Positions 8,995 to 17,329 of a stretch of DNA of 41,531 nucleotides are shown piece by piece (positions within the stretch are counted from its first letter, which is position 1; every line of letters begins with the position of its first letter). This DNA comes from Gemmatales bacterium (lineage in GTDB: Bacteria > Planctomycetota > Planctomycetia > Gemmatales > HRBIN36). Below the pieces are notes generated by a model. The model made no database searches. It was not told the DNA's origin and was given only the letters and a program-made list of their open reading frames with translations. Made by a program: the position numbers and the translations under genes. The stretch is taken from contig JANWVZ010000008.1 in the NCBI GenBank assembly GCA_025056555.1, positions 1 to 41,531 of the forward strand, written 5' to 3'.

Positions 8995-11954
8995 GGAATA
9001 GTAGTAGTTCGAGTCGCCGTCCGCATCTCATGCGGAGCTGCAAAGGAGCACTGCTGGGCCAGGATTTCCAGTGGGTGCCAGGCACGACGGCCTGTGGCAT
9101 CGTGGATTTGATGCCGGCACGAAGTGCCACTCGCTATGACGACGGCCTGGGGTCGTTTCTCCAGTTCCGGTATCAGCGAAACGCGCGCGATCGCCATGCT
9201 CACATCATAATGTTCATATCCAAAAGAGCCAGCCATCCCGCAGCAGCTGGTGTCGAGCAATTCCACTTGCGCTTCCGGAATGAGCCGAAGCGCTTCTAAG
9301 GTGTCTTGGCTGCCGAGGAGGGCTTTCTGATGACAATGGGTATGCAACGCGAAGCGCTGGGCCCATGGCGAAAAGGAAAGTGGCAGCTTCGCCGACTGGT
9401 GCTGCTCCAGGAGCCAGGTCTCGACCAAATAAGTGTGGCGTGCAATCATTTCGGTAGCTGGATTCGGGTACAGTTCCGGCCATTCGTCCAGCAGCGTAAG
9501 CAGGCAACCCGGCTCGACGCCCAAAATGGCTTGGCATTCCCGCAACCGATGGGCTAGGGCTGAGGCCCGGCGTGCAACCAGGTACTGGGCTTCGTCGAGG
9601 AATCCTTTGCTTATCAGGACCCGACCACAACACAATTCAGGCCAGATTTCGACGCGATAACCGGCCTGTTCCAGCAACCGTACGGCAGCGCGTCCGATCG
9701 CCGGTTCGCTCCAGGTCGTGAAGCAATCGGCCAAAAGCAGCACTTGGCCGCGCAGGCCGGCCTGGGGCGCAGGTTGATGTCGTTGGAACCAGCGAAGCAA
9801 ATCCCCGCGAACTACGGGGGGTAAACTGCGACGTCGGTCCACGCCCGTTACCTTTTCCAGAAGCCAACGCATGATCCGCCGCTGGGAAAACCATTGCACC
9901 AAGGGCGCAAAACGGGCTGACCATGAAACCCAAGTGCGCCAACGGGCCAGCCACCAATCACGCAGCGGTCGCCGATGAACACGGTAGTAATGCCTCAGAA
10001 ACTCCGCTTTCAATTTCGCTAAATCTACGTTGCTGGGACACTCCGCTTTACAGGCCTTGCACATCAGGCACAGGTCTAAGACCTGATACACCCAGGGGGA
10101 AGTAAAATCGCGCAGCGGTGCCTGCCCAGCCAAAGCCAGTCGTAATGCATTGGCACGGGCGCGCGTGCTGTCTTTTTCGTCGCGGGTAGCGCGGAAGGAA
10201 GGACACATGACACCGCCGTGCGCCTTGCGACACACCGCTGAGCCGTTGCATAACTCGATAGCGCTGAGAAAACCGCCCTGCCGGCGATAATCGAAAACGT
10301 GGTCAGGAACGTAAGGCCGATACTGCGGGCCATAGCGGAGGTTCTCGGTCATCGGCGGGGCCTCGACGATCTTGCCCGGATTCAACTGGGCCAGCGGATC
10401 GAAGGCACGCTTGATGTCGCGGAAGGCCTGGTACACTTCCTCGCCAAACAGCTTGCGGTTCCACTCACTGCGCGCCAGACCGTCGCCGTGTTCCCCGCTC
10501 AATGCGCCGTTAAATTCCAGAACCAGGTTCACCACTTCTTCGGTGATGCGGCGCATGCGCTCCACATCCTGGGCCTTTTTCAGGTTGAGAATTGGCCGAA
10601 TGTGCAGGCATCCGACACTGGCATGGCCGTAAAAGGCACCATCCGTCCCGTGGCGATGCAGAATCTCCCGAAATCGCTGAGCGAACTCCGGCAAGCGGTC
10701 GGGACTGACGGCAGCATCCTCAACGAAAGTCGTTGGTTTGCGGTCGCCGGGCATACTCAGCAGCACGGGCAAGCCAGCGGTACGGAGATTCCAAAGTGGC
10801 GTATATTCTTCAGGCTCTCTCGCTTCGAGCACGGTTTGCACACCGGGCAGAGCTCGTAACCGTTGGACCAGACGCCGTAAACGGCCCTCCACTTCCCGAC
10901 GGTCCTCGCCATGCAGTTCGACTAATAGAAGAGCAGCCGGATGACCGACAATAAGTCGTTTCTCACGACGCAGGTGGATGTTCTGCTGGGCTAACTCGAT
11001 GACCAACTGATCGAGTAACTCCACTGCCGAGGGCGAGAACTCCAGGCAGGTAGCTAAAGCATCCAGCGATGCCGCCAGCGATACGAAGTGAGGTACAGCC
11101 AACATGCGCACGGCCGGCCGCTTCACAATCTTAACCTCGGCTTCGGTGACAAAACCTAGTGTACCTTCGCTACCGACCAGCAACCAGGCCAGGTTGAGCG
11201 TGTCATCCGGCGGCGTAGCCGACTTGGGCGCGAGTCGCTCCGCGAAGACGTCCAGATTGTAGCCGCTTACTCGACGATTGATGCGCGGGAATCGGCGGTG
11301 AATCTCGGCGGCGTGGCCGGTAACGATGTCATGCACCGCGCGATAAAGCGCACCTTCCCGCGTCGGCGCCTGGCAGCGCCGTTGCCATTCCCAACGCGAC
11401 ATCGGCTCACATATCAGCGGTGTGCCATCGGCAAGGGCAATCTGAAGACGCAACACGTGATCCATGGTCTTGCCGTACACAATGGAACGCGAACCCGCCG
11501 AATTGTTGCCGATCATCCCGCCCAGCGTCGCCTGCTGATGGGTCGAAACTTCGGGGCCAAACTGGTAGCCGTGGGACGCCAGATAACGATTCAATTGCTC
11601 CAGAACTACTCCGGGTTGCAAACGCACTGTTTCCTCGCTCAGGTGCAACTCGAGAATGCGATTCAGATACTTGCTGCAGTCCAGGATCAGGCCAGGTCCA
11701 ATGCTCTGACCCGATAAGCTGGTGCCGCCGCCTCGGGGTACAATCGGCACGCGATGCTCGGCCGCGATAGCCAGCGCGGTATGAACGTCCCGCAGGTGCT
11801 TGGGAATCACAACCCCCAGCGGTTCAATCTGATAAATGCTGGCGTCGGTGCTGTAAATCTTACGGCTGGCCAAGTCAAAGCGCACTTCGCCCTCAAGATG
11901 TCGCCGCAAGGGTTTTTCCAGAGCACGCCTTCTTTCTTCCCGCCAGTCATTCAT
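8991..11954 (-). CDS. FAD/Fe-S 2-hydroxyacid dehydrogenase (YdiJ/GlcD-GlpC fusion type)
   Basis: Large flavin and iron-sulfur oxidoreductase, 987 residues. The N-terminal half is a PCMH-type FAD domain (PRGGGTSLSGQSIGPGLILD near residue 90, LGGMIGNNSAGSRSI near 150) followed by an FAD-oxidase C-terminal domain (EHGDGLARSEWNR). The second half has ferredoxin-like cysteine sets (CNGSAVC...C near 590 and CLMCKACKAECPSN near 650) and two CCG-type blocks (ELCCGRVLISKG, DTSCCGMAGSFGYE), with HTHCHQKALLG between them. This order and length match E. coli YdiJ, a D-2-hydroxyglutarate dehydrogenase of about 1018 residues; D-lactate or glycolate are alternative substrates. Electrons would pass to the respiratory chain. 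The ATG at 11954 is preferred over an in-frame TTG at 11981, which has no ribosome site; GGGAG lies 13 bases before the ATG, a long spacing. Its end overlaps the M28 gene. Confidence 0.9.
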   Translation of the reverse strand: MNDWREERRRALEKPLRRHLEGEVRFDLASRKIYSTDASIYQIEPLGVVIPKHLRDVHTALAIAAEHRVPIVPRGGGTSLSGQSIGPGLILDCSKYLNRILELHLSEETVRLQPGVVLEQLNRYLASHGYQFGPEVSTHQQATLGGMIGNNSAGSRSIVYGKTMDHVLRLQIALADGTPLICEPMSRWEWQRRCQAPTREGALYRAVHDIVTGHAAEIHRRFPRINRRVSGYNLDVFAERLAPKSATPPDDTLNLAWLLVGSEGTLGFVTEAEVKIVKRPAVRMLAVPHFVSLAASLDALATCLEFSPSAVELLDQLVIELAQQNIHLRREKRLIVGHPAALLLVELHGEDRREVEGRLRRLVQRLRALPGVQTVLEAREPEEYTPLWNLRTAGLPVLLSMPGDRKPTTFVEDAAVSPDRLPEFAQRFREILHRHGTDGAFYGHASVGCLHIRPILNLKKAQDVERMRRITEEVVNLVLEFNGALSGEHGDGLARSEWNRKLFGEEVYQAFRDIKRAFDPLAQLNPGKIVEAPPMTENLRYGPQYRPYVPDHVFDYRRQGGFLSAIELCNGSAVCRKAHGGVMCPSFRATRDEKDSTRARANALRLALAGQAPLRDFTSPWVYQVLDLCLMCKACKAECPSNVDLAKLKAEFLRHYYRVHRRPLRDWWLARWRTWVSWSARFAPLVQWFSQRRIMRWLLEKVTGVDRRRSLPPVVRGDLLRWFQRHQPAPQAGLRGQVLLLADCFTTWSEPAIGRAAVRLLEQAGYRVEIWPELCCGRVLISKGFLDEAQYLVARRASALAHRLRECQAILGVEPGCLLTLLDEWPELYPNPATEMIARHTYLVETWLLEQHQSAKLPLSFSPWAQRFALHTHCHQKALLGSQDTLEALRLIPEAQVELLDTSCCGMAGSFGYEHYDVSMAIARVSLIPELEKRPQAVVIASGTSCRHQIHDATGRRAWHPLEILAQQCSFAAPHEMRTATRTTTIP

Positions 11955-12089
11955 GAGTTCGAGAGGTCTCCCTGTGAGCAAGCGGAAAGCTGCAAGCCGT
12001 CGTCCCTTGGGGTGGCTGCGGTTCCGCGAATATCGTCATGATTGGTCCTCGCCACGAGCAAACATTTCGGCACGTCTTGGCTTGCATTA

Positions 12090-12497
12090 TCAGGAATCGC
12101 TCCCTGCACTCGTCGGACCTGCTGGCCGCCAAGGCGTCGGTTGGCCAAACCAGGTTTCCAGCGTCGTGTACTCGATGTATTCGATGATCGCGCCCTCTTT
12201 ATGAATGAACGCAACGCGGCCAAATTCGGCAGGCTCAAATGGCCCCAGCACTAGCTCCTCACCGCGAATCGCCTCGTCCAGATTGTCCACGCGGTAAGCA
12301 ATGTGAGGCAGATGCCAAAGTTTCCACAATCCGACCTGTTTGGGATCGATGTGCGGCATCTCCAGCGGTCGAATGTACTCGATGCGCTGCGGATGAAGTC
12401 GGGGGTTAGTAACCCAGACGCGCGTTTGCGGGACCCAGCTTTCCCCGGGATGAGCTTCTGTGGTGATGATGCCAATATGATCGAATTCCCGATACAT
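12090..12497 (-). CDS. VOC superfamily (glyoxalase/bleomycin-resistance fold) protein
   Basis: Single-domain vicinal-oxygen-chelate protein, about 135 residues, cytoplasmic. Family features are the opening FDHIGIITTE with His as first metal ligand, a central block HLPHIAYRVDNLDEAI with the second ligand region, and the end block VAFIHKEGAIIEYIEY with the closing Glu. The substrate is not readable; members include glyoxalases, dioxygenases and epimerases. The start at 12497 is chosen because GGGAG stands eight bases before it; an in-frame ATG at 12536 adds 13 unlikely residues. It is followed at 135 bases by the dehydrogenase gene on the same strand, and faces the M24 peptidase gene across fewer than 90 bases. 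Confidence 0.82.
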   Translation of the reverse strand: MYREFDHIGIITTEAHPGESWVPQTRVWVTNPRLHPQRIEYIRPLEMPHIDPKQVGLWKLWHLPHIAYRVDNLDEAIRGEELVLGPFEPAEFGRVAFIHKEGAIIEYIEYTTLETWFGQPTPWRPAGPTSAGSDS

Positions 12498-12585
12498 GTG
12501 CACTTCTCCCAAACGTAGGCCCGAGTCCATCTCCATGATACACTACAACCAAGCCGGCTCTTTGCAAAGGAAGGAGGAGGCAGCT

Positions 12586-13776
12586 ATGGACTTGGAAGCG
12601 GTGCAGGCCGCGTTACGACACGTGCAATGGGATGGCTGGCTGTTGTATGATTTTCGAGGGAACAATCCGCTGGCGCGGCGTGTTCTCGGTCTGCCGGAGC
12701 AGCTAATCACCACTCGCCGATGGTATTATTTCATCCCGGCCACTGGCGCACCTGTCAAGCTGGTCCATCGCATTGAGGCTGCCGTGCTCGACAGTTTGCC
12801 GGGAGAAAAACAGGTTTATCTGCGCTGGCAAGAACTGGAGTCCGCCTTGCGCGCGCTGGTAGCAGGCCGACGCATCGCTCTGGAGTACTCGCCGCACAAC
12901 GCCATTCCATACGTTTCCCGCGTTGATGCCGGCACAGCAGAACTGTTGCGCAGTTTCGGAGCCGAACTGCTCTCCTCAGCCGATCTGGTGCAACTCTGGG
13001 AAGCCGTATGGACGCCACAGCAATGGCAATTGCATCAGCAAGCCGCTCAAATTACGGATGCCGCATTTACTCACGCCTTCAGGTTCATCGCTGAGCAATT
13101 ACGCGCTGGTCATCCAGTTCGTGAAAGCGAAGTCCAGTCCAGGATTCTGCATCATTTCGCTCAGCACGGCCTGATTACTGACCACCCGCCCATCGTGGCG
13201 GTCGGTCGCCATAGTGGCGACCCGCATTACACCATCACTCCCCAGACGGATGCTCTGATCTCCACGGAGCAGCTGGTGCTGATAGACCTGTGGGCCAAGA
13301 TAGATCACCCCGATGGCGTTTACAGTGATCTGACGCGCGTGGCCTGGACGGGTGCCTCGGTGCCGCCGCGGGTGCAGGAAATTTTCCGCATCGTCGCGCG
13401 GGCCCGCGACCAAGTCATCGAGCACGCGCGTCGCGCCTTCGCTCAGGGCGAGACTATTCGCGGCTGGCAACTGGATGAAACCGCCCGTCGTGTCATCACT
13501 GAAGCGGGTTACGGAGATTTCTTCCTTCATCGCACCGGCCATAACATCGGCCGTGAAGTACACGGCAACGGCGCTCATCTTGACAATCTCGAAACCCACG
13601 ATGATCGCCGCGTCCTGCCGGGCACCTGTTTTTCCGTGGAACCTGGTATTTACCTGGAGGAGTTCGGCATCCGCAGCGAGGTCAACGTGTTCGTAGATTG
13701 GAACGGTCAAGTGTATGTGACCGGAGGCACGCCCCAATCATACGTTCCCGCTCTGCTTGCAGAAACTTCACCGTGA
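12586..13776 (+). CDS. M24 family Xaa-Pro peptidase
   Basis: Cytoplasmic metallopeptidase of the pita-bread fold, 396 residues, expected to remove an N-terminal residue ahead of proline or to act as a prolidase. An N-terminal creatinase-like domain (about 1-150) precedes the catalytic domain. The five dinuclear metal ligands are visible in order: Asp in LIDLWAKI, Asp in GVYSDLTRVAW, His in HRTGHNIGREVHG, Glu in FSVEPGIYLEEFG and Glu in IRSEVNVFV. A frame open upstream to 12496 is ignored, because the ATG at 12586 follows a very strong GGAGGAGG six bases away and begins the conserved fold. It is transcribed divergently from the VOC gene, so their promoters must overlap in a very short interval. 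Confidence 0.9.
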   Translation: MDLEAVQAALRHVQWDGWLLYDFRGNNPLARRVLGLPEQLITTRRWYYFIPATGAPVKLVHRIEAAVLDSLPGEKQVYLRWQELESALRALVAGRRIALEYSPHNAIPYVSRVDAGTAELLRSFGAELLSSADLVQLWEAVWTPQQWQLHQQAAQITDAAFTHAFRFIAEQLRAGHPVRESEVQSRILHHFAQHGLITDHPPIVAVGRHSGDPHYTITPQTDALISTEQLVLIDLWAKIDHPDGVYSDLTRVAWTGASVPPRVQEIFRIVARARDQVIEHARRAFAQGETIRGWQLDETARRVITEAGYGDFFLHRTGHNIGREVHGNGAHLDNLETHDDRRVLPGTCFSVEPGIYLEEFGIRSEVNVFVDWNGQVYVTGGTPQSYVPALLAETSP

Positions 13777-14301
13777 CGCTTGTTCCACGCTGCGGTCCAA
13801 AGCCAGCATATCGTGTTGTTATAGCGCTGCTTTATCTCCGCATCGTTCCGTTTGCGTGGCCACTGGACGGCATGAAAGTTGCGCCCGCGCCACTATTCGA
13901 TAACGCCCTTAATGTGTGCGGTCTCCACCATCCCAGCCTCAAGACCCGGTTATCGCCCCTTGTTGAGCGCCTGTACACAATCCCACGTACCTGCAGCGGG
14001 AATTGCTCGATGCCATCACAGAGAGCCCCGGCGAAACAGACCTTTTCCCGATGAACTAACCTGGAGCAGAGGATGAGATTACCGCTCCATTCGCACCATT
14101 CCCAGGTTCAAGCTTTGTGCCCGTTGCTCGCCCTAGTACTCCGACATTCGAACCCTCGAAACCGCAAATGACGTAGATTGGCTTGTAGGACTCACCGAAG
14201 GAATTACCAGTTGTTCACATCTGAAGCAGCACTGCGACTGCTGTGAGCTGGCGAACAACAGTAACTGCGATTGCGCAAGTCGCTCTTATGAGGAGAGGAC
14301 A
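13777..14301. other. Non-coding stretch between M24 gene and cupin gene
   Basis: About 525 bases lying between two genes that end towards each other. No open frame with a ribosome site or recognisable product is present. A small inverted repeat TTCGA-ACCC-TCGAA occurs at 14147-14160; it resembles a tRNA T-loop but no tRNA can be folded around it. For a convergent gap this is unusually long, and it could be remains of a decayed gene. Confidence 0.55.
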
Positions 14302-14709
14302 TCAACCAGTGAAGGGCCGCAGCGATTTCCAGGGCTCTTCCTGACTCATGTCAATCAGCGCTGGCCCCCGAATCTTGGCCGGCGAGAGAATGGCCAGGAA
14401 ATGGAGCGTCTGGCTGCCGATATTGTATGTCCCGTGCACCACGTCTTTGGGAATATGGGCAATTTCCCCAGGACCGAGGATGCGTTTTTCGCGGTCCACC
14501 CATTGCTCGGCAGTACCTTCGAGAATGTAAATGATTTCCTCCATTTCCGGATGGCGGTGGAAAGCGTGCGCTTTGCCTGGCGGCATGTGCACGCGCACCA
14601 GCAACAATTGCTCCGCCTCGACCAAACCAGGCCGACAAAGCCAATCATGAGGGCCCCAGGGTAGTTGTTCTACCTGCATTTCATTGGCGGTGACGAATCG
14701 CAGCGGCAT
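14302..14709 (-). CDS. Cupin-domain protein
   Basis: Small single-domain cupin, 135 residues, cytoplasmic. Motif 1 is KAHAFHRHPEMEEIIYILEG (residues about 46-65), with the HxH and Glu metal ligands; motif 2 is PGEIAHIPKDVVHGTYN (about 80-96) with the last His. Such proteins bind a divalent metal and can be isomerases, oxygenases or sensors; no specific substrate is suggested. GGAGGAG lies directly before the ATG. It starts nine bases after the stop codon of the exported protein at 14718-15362, so the two form one transcript, which is odd since one is exported and the other is not. Confidence 0.85.
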   Translation of the reverse strand: MPLRFVTANEMQVEQLPWGPHDWLCRPGLVEAEQLLLVRVHMPPGKAHAFHRHPEMEEIIYILEGTAEQWVDREKRILGPGEIAHIPKDVVHGTYNIGSQTLHFLAILSPAKIRGPALIDMSQEEPWKSLRPFTG

Positions 14710-14717
14710 AGCTCCTC

Positions 14718-15362
14718 CTATGGCTTGCGTGGCCTACCCAGCACGAATCTTTCCAACTCCAAGATCACTTGCGAGTCTCCGGAGCCGATGGTTTGTTTGA
14801 TCTTACCCACACCTTCTGCAAACCAGATGGTGGTTTCCAGAGGCTTCCCGGCCACCTCAAAATCAATCACGGTCGCCAAAGCTTTGAATTTTCCGGCCGG
14901 CACCTCCACTTCCTCGAATCGGGTCTTTACTTTGCCGGAGATCTTTTCTGTCCCGATTTGGGAGGCAAACTCCCAGGAGTCGCCAGCCTTGGCGGGATAG
15001 CGCAAGAACAGAATGGGTGGTTTTGCCTCACTACCCTGTGCGCGATGCCGATAGAGCCCCTGGGGCGACACGCGTACATGCTCGGTGGCGACCACGGCGC
15101 CCTTCACCTGGGCCTCGATGCGTATCAGTGGAACGTTATTGATGGTCTCTACGTCGGCGACAACTTCGGAAATCGAACCTCTCACCTGATCACCCACTAC
15201 AATTCGGAAATCCCACCGCGTTCCGATGAGTAGGGGATAATAATCGCCCTTGCCACCAGTTCCCGGCTGGCTCCAAACCGTCTCGCTGGCGACTATAACT
15301 GCCACCACCGCCCATGTAATCAGGCCTCGACTAATTACAGACCCTCGTGCCGAAGTAAACAT
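14718..15362 (-). CDS. Exported protein of unknown function
   Basis: I do not recognise a named family. It has 214 residues with a signal peptide or anchor at about 11-30 (ISRGLITWAVVAVIVASETVWS). The mature part opens with YYPLLIGTRWDFRIVVGDQV, a phrase common to exported beta-rich proteins that begin YPL..G..W.Y, and goes on with alternating strands (KAGDSWEFASQIGTEKISG, VEVPAGKFKALATVIDF, TTIWFAEGVGKIKQTI). This pattern suggests a single beta-sheet domain able to bind a lipid or other hydrophobic ligand. The ATG at 15362 follows GAGGAG at six bases; a longer open frame to 15527 has no such site and would bury the signal peptide. It is the first gene of a pair with the cupin. Confidence 0.75.
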   Translation of the reverse strand: MFTSARGSVISRGLITWAVVAVIVASETVWSQPGTGGKGDYYPLLIGTRWDFRIVVGDQVRGSISEVVADVETINNVPLIRIEAQVKGAVVATEHVRVSPQGLYRHRAQGSEAKPPILFLRYPAKAGDSWEFASQIGTEKISGKVKTRFEEVEVPAGKFKALATVIDFEVAGKPLETTIWFAEGVGKIKQTIGSGDSQVILELERFVLGRPRKP

Positions 15363-15820
15363 GTAAGTCTCCTCGCGGTAAAGGTTAGTTGTGTGCGCGG
15401 GATATTTATCCCCAATCTTCACCATATGAACTGGTTCCACCAAGAGCCAATGCGATGATGATTTTTCACTTGAATTTGGACTGCCTGAAGTTTGGAAAGT
15501 TCTCTGCTGGCGAGAGACTACATGCAAACACTTTATTCGTCAGCGAGCCGGCAAGTGGCAAAGCATGAGCTTAATGCCGTCTGAGTTTCGCGACTGGATC
15601 TCACAAAACCGCAGATTACGCAGTTGAACGCAGAGCCTTGCGCAGAAAAGAGTCGCCGATAGTCCAAGCTCGCCATATCCGCGACTCGCAGATGATTTTG
15701 CACCTTATCCAGCGTCGCGCTCTGTTGTTCACCTCTATCAAATACTTTCGCTTGCGTCTACAGGTTCGCTCTCGAACAGAGTTTCGGGAAAACTAAGGTG
15801 GCAACAAGCATTTCCCTGTC

Positions 15821-15847
15821 CCTTTTCATTGGCTCGGTACTCGGAAG
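15821..15847. repeat. Degenerate direct repeat, copy A (right half)
   Basis: Twenty-seven bases beginning CCTTTTCATTGGCT and ending GGTACTCGGAAG match 15969-15995 with one mismatch. The bases just before it (CATTTCCCTGTC) look like a shortened form of the left half of the unit seen in copies B and C. Confidence 0.75.
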
Positions 15848-15868
15848 CCCCCAGGCCTATGAGAAAAG

Positions 15869-15904
15869 GTAGCATTCCCTGCAATTTCCTGGTACCTTTT
15901 CATT
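15869..15904. repeat. Degenerate direct repeat, copy B (left half)
   Basis: Thirty-six bases (GTAGCATTCCCTGC... ending CCTTTTCATT) match 15943-15978 with one mismatch; the copies begin 74 bases apart. Copy B sits within an inverted repeat, GAAAAGGTA at 15863-15871 against TACCTTTTC at 15893-15901, so it could form a nine-pair stem with a 21-base loop. Confidence 0.8.
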
Positions 15905-15942
15905 ACGCAGTAATCGAACCTTTGCTAGGTGCAACTTTGGAA

Positions 15943-15995
15943 GTAGCATTCCCTGCAATTTCCTGCTACCTTTTCATTGGCTGGGTACTCGGAAG
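15943..15995. repeat. Degenerate direct repeat, copy C (full unit)
   Basis: This copy joins both halves: its first 36 bases match copy B and its last 27 match copy A. It thus shows the full unit of about 53 bases from which A and B appear to be partial. Within it GTAGC and GCTAC form a short inverted pair. Three imperfect copies in 175 bases suggest local duplication or a small non-autonomous element. Confidence 0.8.
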
Positions 15996-16361
15996 AGCCA
16001 GTCCACAAGGAAGACTCCGATATTCGCTGTGCCTAGCGCTGTAAGCCGGCAGGTCCAGGCGAAGTTAGTCTCCCACCCCGTAAGGCGATTAGCCACGAGA
16101 TGCTCGGACAGAACGCGTCCTTCTCTGTACGCTCCAAATCGGACCCGGCAACTCGGCATCCACATGTGTCGCCGCAGTTGGACTATTCCGGACCCCGCAC
16201 GGTGTAAAGACACTTCTAGCTTTTATGGTAAGGTGCGCGCCGGTGCGCACAAGTTGGCTCGAAAAACCCAACTTCTCGGATGTTTCCAGGGGTTGCGAGT
16301 TCAGGGCCTACTGAGTGGCACAATCGCGCTGCACTAGGATCCGAATTCGACACGCCAACGC

Positions 16362-17204
16362 TTATTTTTTCTTGGGCACGTGAACGGCAACCGCAGTGCT
16401 ACGGTCGCCCACGGCCAGGCGAATCTGCACGGGTTCGCCGGGGGTAAGGTCACCTTCGAGCCGCGCATTGCCAGCCAGCCGATAGGATTTTTCCACAAGT
16501 TGACCGTTTTCCTTGAGCTGAATGGTCAAGGTGCGTGTCCCTGCGTCATAGCCACGCACGGTGCCACTGATAGTCGGTCCCTGCGCGTGGATTACCTGCG
16601 CTGTCTTGCGGTCCAGTGCTAATACTACCGAAACCGCCAAGTCCTCACTCAGGTCGGTCAGCTTTCCTTCCTTGGAAGTTTCGTTCTTATTGACGCCATC
16701 GCTCATGAGAATCTTCGCTTGCGGCGGTATGAAGATTTCCAGCTCCGCAGGACCACCTTTTTCCTTGCGTCCGATAGTAATGACGCAACGTTGGGCATTC
16801 ACATGGCGAACGATACCGTGAATCATAGGGGGATGAGCTTCCAACGCGCGGACTTCTTTGCCGTCCGGCGACAGACGCAACGTGACGTGATCGCCGGGCT
16901 GCAAGTCCGCCAATTGTCCCGGTTTTGCCTCCTGTCCTTTCCCGAGCAGCCAGGCGACGCGAACCTGGGGACTCAGCGTGAACGTTTTTTCTTCCGCGCG
17001 TTTCTCACCGTCCTTGCGGGCAATGAACACTGTCAACGTGTTCTTCACCGCATCTACGCTTTGCACTCGTGCAGCGAGGACTGACTCGTCAACCCGTGCC
17101 TCTTTTTTCTTGTCCGCCCAAGCCACGCCTAAAGAAAGCAGGGCCAGTGTGAGCAGTGCTGTGATGGTGGAGCCAGTTCCTTGAAGCAGGTGGCGCATAG
17201 TCAT
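16362..17204 (-). CDS. Exported protein with three OB-like repeats (planctomycete type)
   Basis: Exported protein of 280 residues. A signal peptide covers residues 1-30 (ITALLTLALLSLGVAWA). The mature protein consists of three diverged units of about 65-80 residues: 44-125, 128-209 and 212-277. Each begins with a G/A-x-V-x-x-V/Y-D/N-A pattern and a beta hairpin (TLTVFIARKDG, VITIGRKEKG, TLTIQLKENG), and each has a strand of the type DHVTLRL, LAVSVVLAL or EPVQIRL near its end. Such repeat proteins are frequent in Gemmata-like planctomycetes; their function is unknown to me. The C-terminus is basic (PKKK). The start is the ATG at 17204, directly after GGGGGGA; the in-frame ATG at 17240 lacks a ribosome site. 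Confidence 0.78.
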   Translation of the reverse strand: MTMRHLLQGTGSTITALLTLALLSLGVAWADKKKEARVDESVLAARVQSVDAVKNTLTVFIARKDGEKRAEEKTFTLSPQVRVAWLLGKGQEAKPGQLADLQPGDHVTLRLSPDGKEVRALEAHPPMIHGIVRHVNAQRCVITIGRKEKGGPAELEIFIPPQAKILMSDGVNKNETSKEGKLTDLSEDLAVSVVLALDRKTAQVIHAQGPTISGTVRGYDAGTRTLTIQLKENGQLVEKSYRLAGNARLEGDLTPGEPVQIRLAVGDRSTAVAVHVPKKK

Positions 17205-17329
17205 AATCCCCCCTCTTGATCCTGATTTGACCAAAGCCAACCTATGGTATTATTTCCCGACCAGCATGTTATTGATACACGGCAAAGTTCAGGCAGCGTG
17301 CGTAAGAAGGGGCCTGTTTTTCGAGCCGT

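Larger units (their letters stand above)
15363..16361. other. One kilobase of non-coding DNA with degenerate repeats
   Basis: No gene can be supported on either strand over 999 bases; open frames here are all short (at most about 100 codons) and without ribosome sites. The left part should contain the promoter of the exported-protein gene. The middle (15821-15995) holds the direct repeats listed separately. The right part to 16361 shows nothing I can name. No tRNA fold was found. It could be a decayed gene or mobile element, or it could encode an unrecognised small RNA. Confidence 0.6.

Noticed and set aside
10299-10859. 186-codon plus-strand open frame
   Set aside because: It is antisense to the FAD domain of the dehydrogenase, whose motifs are unambiguous, and has no ribosome site.
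13698-14054. 118-codon plus-strand open frame crossing the end of the M24 gene
   Set aside because: It begins inside conserved M24 coding sequence in another frame and its product, rich in Arg, Pro and Cys, resembles no protein family.
14140-14165. tRNA gene suggested by a GGTTCGAA-like T-loop on the minus strand
   Set aside because: The flanking bases do not pair as a T-stem and no acceptor, D or anticodon arm can be built around it.
15821-15995. CRISPR array
   Set aside because: Only three partial copies with unequal halves and irregular spacing, and no cas genes nearby.
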